Shown here: positions 7,600 through 8,549 of the stretch, one piece after another
Layout: the number at the start of each line of letters is the position of its first letter
Numbering within the stretch: the stretch's first letter is position 1
DNA from: CAZXYF01 sp964644705
GTDB taxonomy: Bacteria; Planctomycetota; Brocadiia; SM23-32
DNA: 8,549 nucleotides
Reading direction: 5' to 3'
NCBI GenBank assembly: GCA_964644705.1
Contig: CAZXYF010000132.1
Location: forward strand, 1-8,549
Notes under the pieces: model-generated
Told to the model about the DNA's origin: nothing
The model's input: only the letters and a program-made list of their open reading frames with translations
Database searches by the model: none
Made by a program: the position numbers and the translations under genes

Positions 7600-7640
7600 G
7601 GTTTGAGAACCAAACATCTCCGCGACAAGCGCGGAGGATT
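7600..7640 (+). repeat. Compound hairpin repeat (GGTT/AACC mini-hairpin plus CTCC-N3-ACAAG hairpin)
   Basis: GGTTTGAGAACC (7600-7611) is followed 6 nt later by stem CTCCGCG/CGCGGAG (7618-7624 and 7630-7636) with loop ACAAG, then GATT. Same layout as 2787-2829, with the inner three stem pairs changed in a compensated way. It lies 23 nt past the stop of copy 2 and just beyond the stop of the convergent LolA-like gene, so it could act as a bidirectional end or mRNA-stabilising hairpin, though no T-tract accompanies it. Confidence 0.78.
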
Positions 7641-7657
7641 CTGCCAATACGAGCAAA

Positions 7658-8374
7658 TCACTCCCCTTGCCGCACCTTCCACATTTTCTTATCAACCGGT
7701 TTATTCAGGACCGTTTTCTGGAAGCGAAACGTCGTCCGATCGCCGTCCGCCTGCAGCACTTCCAACTCCTTGATGTAGCGTTCATCCCCGCGGAAGGTCA
7801 CCTGCACATGATCGATTATGTCTTTGATGTCCGAGTCCTTTTTCGGTCGGAACATCAGGCTCACCGGCTTCCGTCCGGTCACCTCCACGTTGTAGCGTTT
7901 TCGCACTTCCCCATACCGCCCCGCAAACCATCCACTCAACTGCCGGAAAACGGGTTTGAACGACGGGTTTTCATCCAATTGCAGCGTCATCACCTCGTCC
8001 GTATCCTCGTCCCACTGCCGCAGCACCGCCCCTTTGATCACCACCGAGTATTTCACCGGTTCACGGACGTGCCATGCGATGCGGCCCGGATTCTCAACCG
8101 CCAGGGTTCCTTTGACGATCATGGTATGTTTGAACATTGCCAGGTCTTTTTTCTGCACGAAATCGGCCTGAACGGTTTTGACCTTCGACAGCTTTTTCTC
8201 CACCCGTTCCAGAACTTCCTCCTTGCTCGCGGGTGATTTCGGGTTTTTTTTCTTCTGTTCGTCCTTTACATCTTTTTTCTGGGTTTTTCCCTTTTCCGCT
8301 GCATTGCTCATGACTCCCACGCTCAGCAACGCCAGCAGACCGACCATACAAGTTATGCGCCTCATCCCGAACAT
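7658..8374 (-). CDS. LolA-like outer-membrane lipoprotein carrier / lipid chaperone
   Basis: 238 residues. A Sec signal peptide is seen: MRR at 4-6, hydrophobic core about 7-22, probable cleavage in SNAA (23-26). An unusual lysine-rich linker follows (28-52). The LolA-type domain starts near 53: VKTVQADFVQKK (65-76), VKGTLAVENPGRIAWHVREP (87-106), then the beta-strand series of a half-barrel that holds acyl chains, ending at MWKVRQGE. The start at 8374 is preferred over ATG 8365 because GAGG (8383-8386, other strand) lies 8 nt upstream. Classical LolA shuttles lipoproteins from the inner to the outer membrane. Variants encoded beside MMPL exporters and DUF3261 proteins are thought to carry the exported lipid instead, and position favours that here. 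It would read into the exporter gene but for copy 2 lying between. LolA fold is confident; cargo is inferred. Confidence 0.85.
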   Translation of the reverse strand: MFGMRRITCMVGLLALLSVGVMSNAAEKGKTQKKDVKDEQKKKNPKSPASKEEVLERVEKKLSKVKTVQADFVQKKDLAMFKHTMIVKGTLAVENPGRIAWHVREPVKYSVVIKGAVLRQWDEDTDEVMTLQLDENPSFKPVFRQLSGWFAGRYGEVRKRYNVEVTGRKPVSLMFRPKKDSDIKDIIDHVQVTFRGDERYIKELEVLQADGDRTTFRFQKTVLNKPVDKKMWKVRQGE

Positions 8375-8504
8375 TTCACAAACCTCAAGGGTAAATTATT
8401 CTAAAAGCATCCTCAGCCACAGGTAATGTCGAACAATCAGGACAATTGTGAATCACAGGGTGTTTTCAACGTAAGGTTTCGGCGAACCACGTGTGTTTTG
8501 TGAT
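8375..8504. other. Upstream region of the LolA-like gene
   Basis: About 130 bases hold the LolA-like ribosome binding site (GAGG at 8383-8386 on the - strand) and presumably its promoter. No convincing -35/-10 pair, operator or reading frame was identified. Confidence 0.4.
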
Positions 8505-8535
8505 GCCCTACTTGCCGGGCTTGTCCCGGTAGGGG
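8505..8535 (-). repeat. Diverged hairpin repeat with ACAAG loop
   Basis: Read on the - strand, stem CCGGG/CCCGG encloses loop ACAAG (8515-8529 on +). An outer CCCTA/TAGGG pair (8506-8510 and 8530-8534) is separated by a 4-base bulge. It shares the loop with the repeats at 2639-2762, 2787-2829 and 7600-7640 but not their CTCC/GGAG stem base. It could be a second subfamily or a convergent hairpin. It sits upstream of the LolA-like gene near the window edge. Confidence 0.55.
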
Positions 8536-8549
8536 CGTACCTGTGCACT

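Noticed and set aside
7618..7636. Rho-independent terminator
   Set aside because: The hairpin is strong but no T-tract follows on either strand, and the same hairpin recurs elsewhere as a repeat family; kept as repeat.
7667..8236. 189-codon + strand frame antisense to the LolA-like gene
   Set aside because: Shadow frame; the - strand product has a signal peptide and LolA domain.

Overview
The window suggests a Gram-negative (diderm) bacterium of intermediate GC. It encodes a LolA-like periplasmic carrier, an inner-membrane MMPL/RND exporter and a lipoprotein. Paralogous AAA-ATPase-like/PD-(D/E)XK genes together with many intergenic palindromes fit genomes of the PVC/Kiritimatiellota-Lentisphaerae or Bacteroidota kind, but no marker gene is present, so the phylum is a guess. 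Two runs of exactly 100 N (1891-1990 and 5704-5803) are scaffold gaps. Their true length is unknown, and each removes part of a gene.

Layout, left to right. A complete AAA-ATPase-like/PD-(D/E)XK protein lies on + (38-1720). Facing it on - is a HepT/MntA toxin-antitoxin pair: hepT 2564-2148 is complete, and mntA starts at 2164 and runs into the first gap. Upstream of hepT is a non-coding stretch (2565-2925) with a perfect 22-bp inverted pair of hairpin repeats (2639-2762) and a further repeat (2787-2829). Next, on -, is an envelope lipid-transport module: a DUF3261-like lipoprotein (3615-2926) translationally coupled by ATGA overlap to an MMPL exporter (sequenced part 5703-3612, N-terminus lost in the second gap). 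A second, divergent AAA-ATPase-like/PD-(D/E)XK gene (6032-7576) lies on + against the module. It is followed by another hairpin repeat (7600-7640) and then by the LolA-like gene (8374-7658, -). One more repeat hairpin sits near the right edge (8505-8535).

The three envelope genes would naturally read LolA-like -> MMPL exporter -> DUF3261-like lipoprotein on the - strand. This combination is known from aryl-polyene and related lipid-export loci. The simplest reading is that one such operon was split by the + strand ATPase/nuclease gene, and that a second ATPase/nuclease gene plus a toxin-antitoxin pair collected just downstream.

The most unusual sequence feature is the repeat family: five hairpins with a conserved (A/G)CAAG loop whose stem sequences differ while pairing is kept. 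Two of them form a REPIN-like inverted pair, and two have an extra small GGTT/AACC hairpin just upstream.
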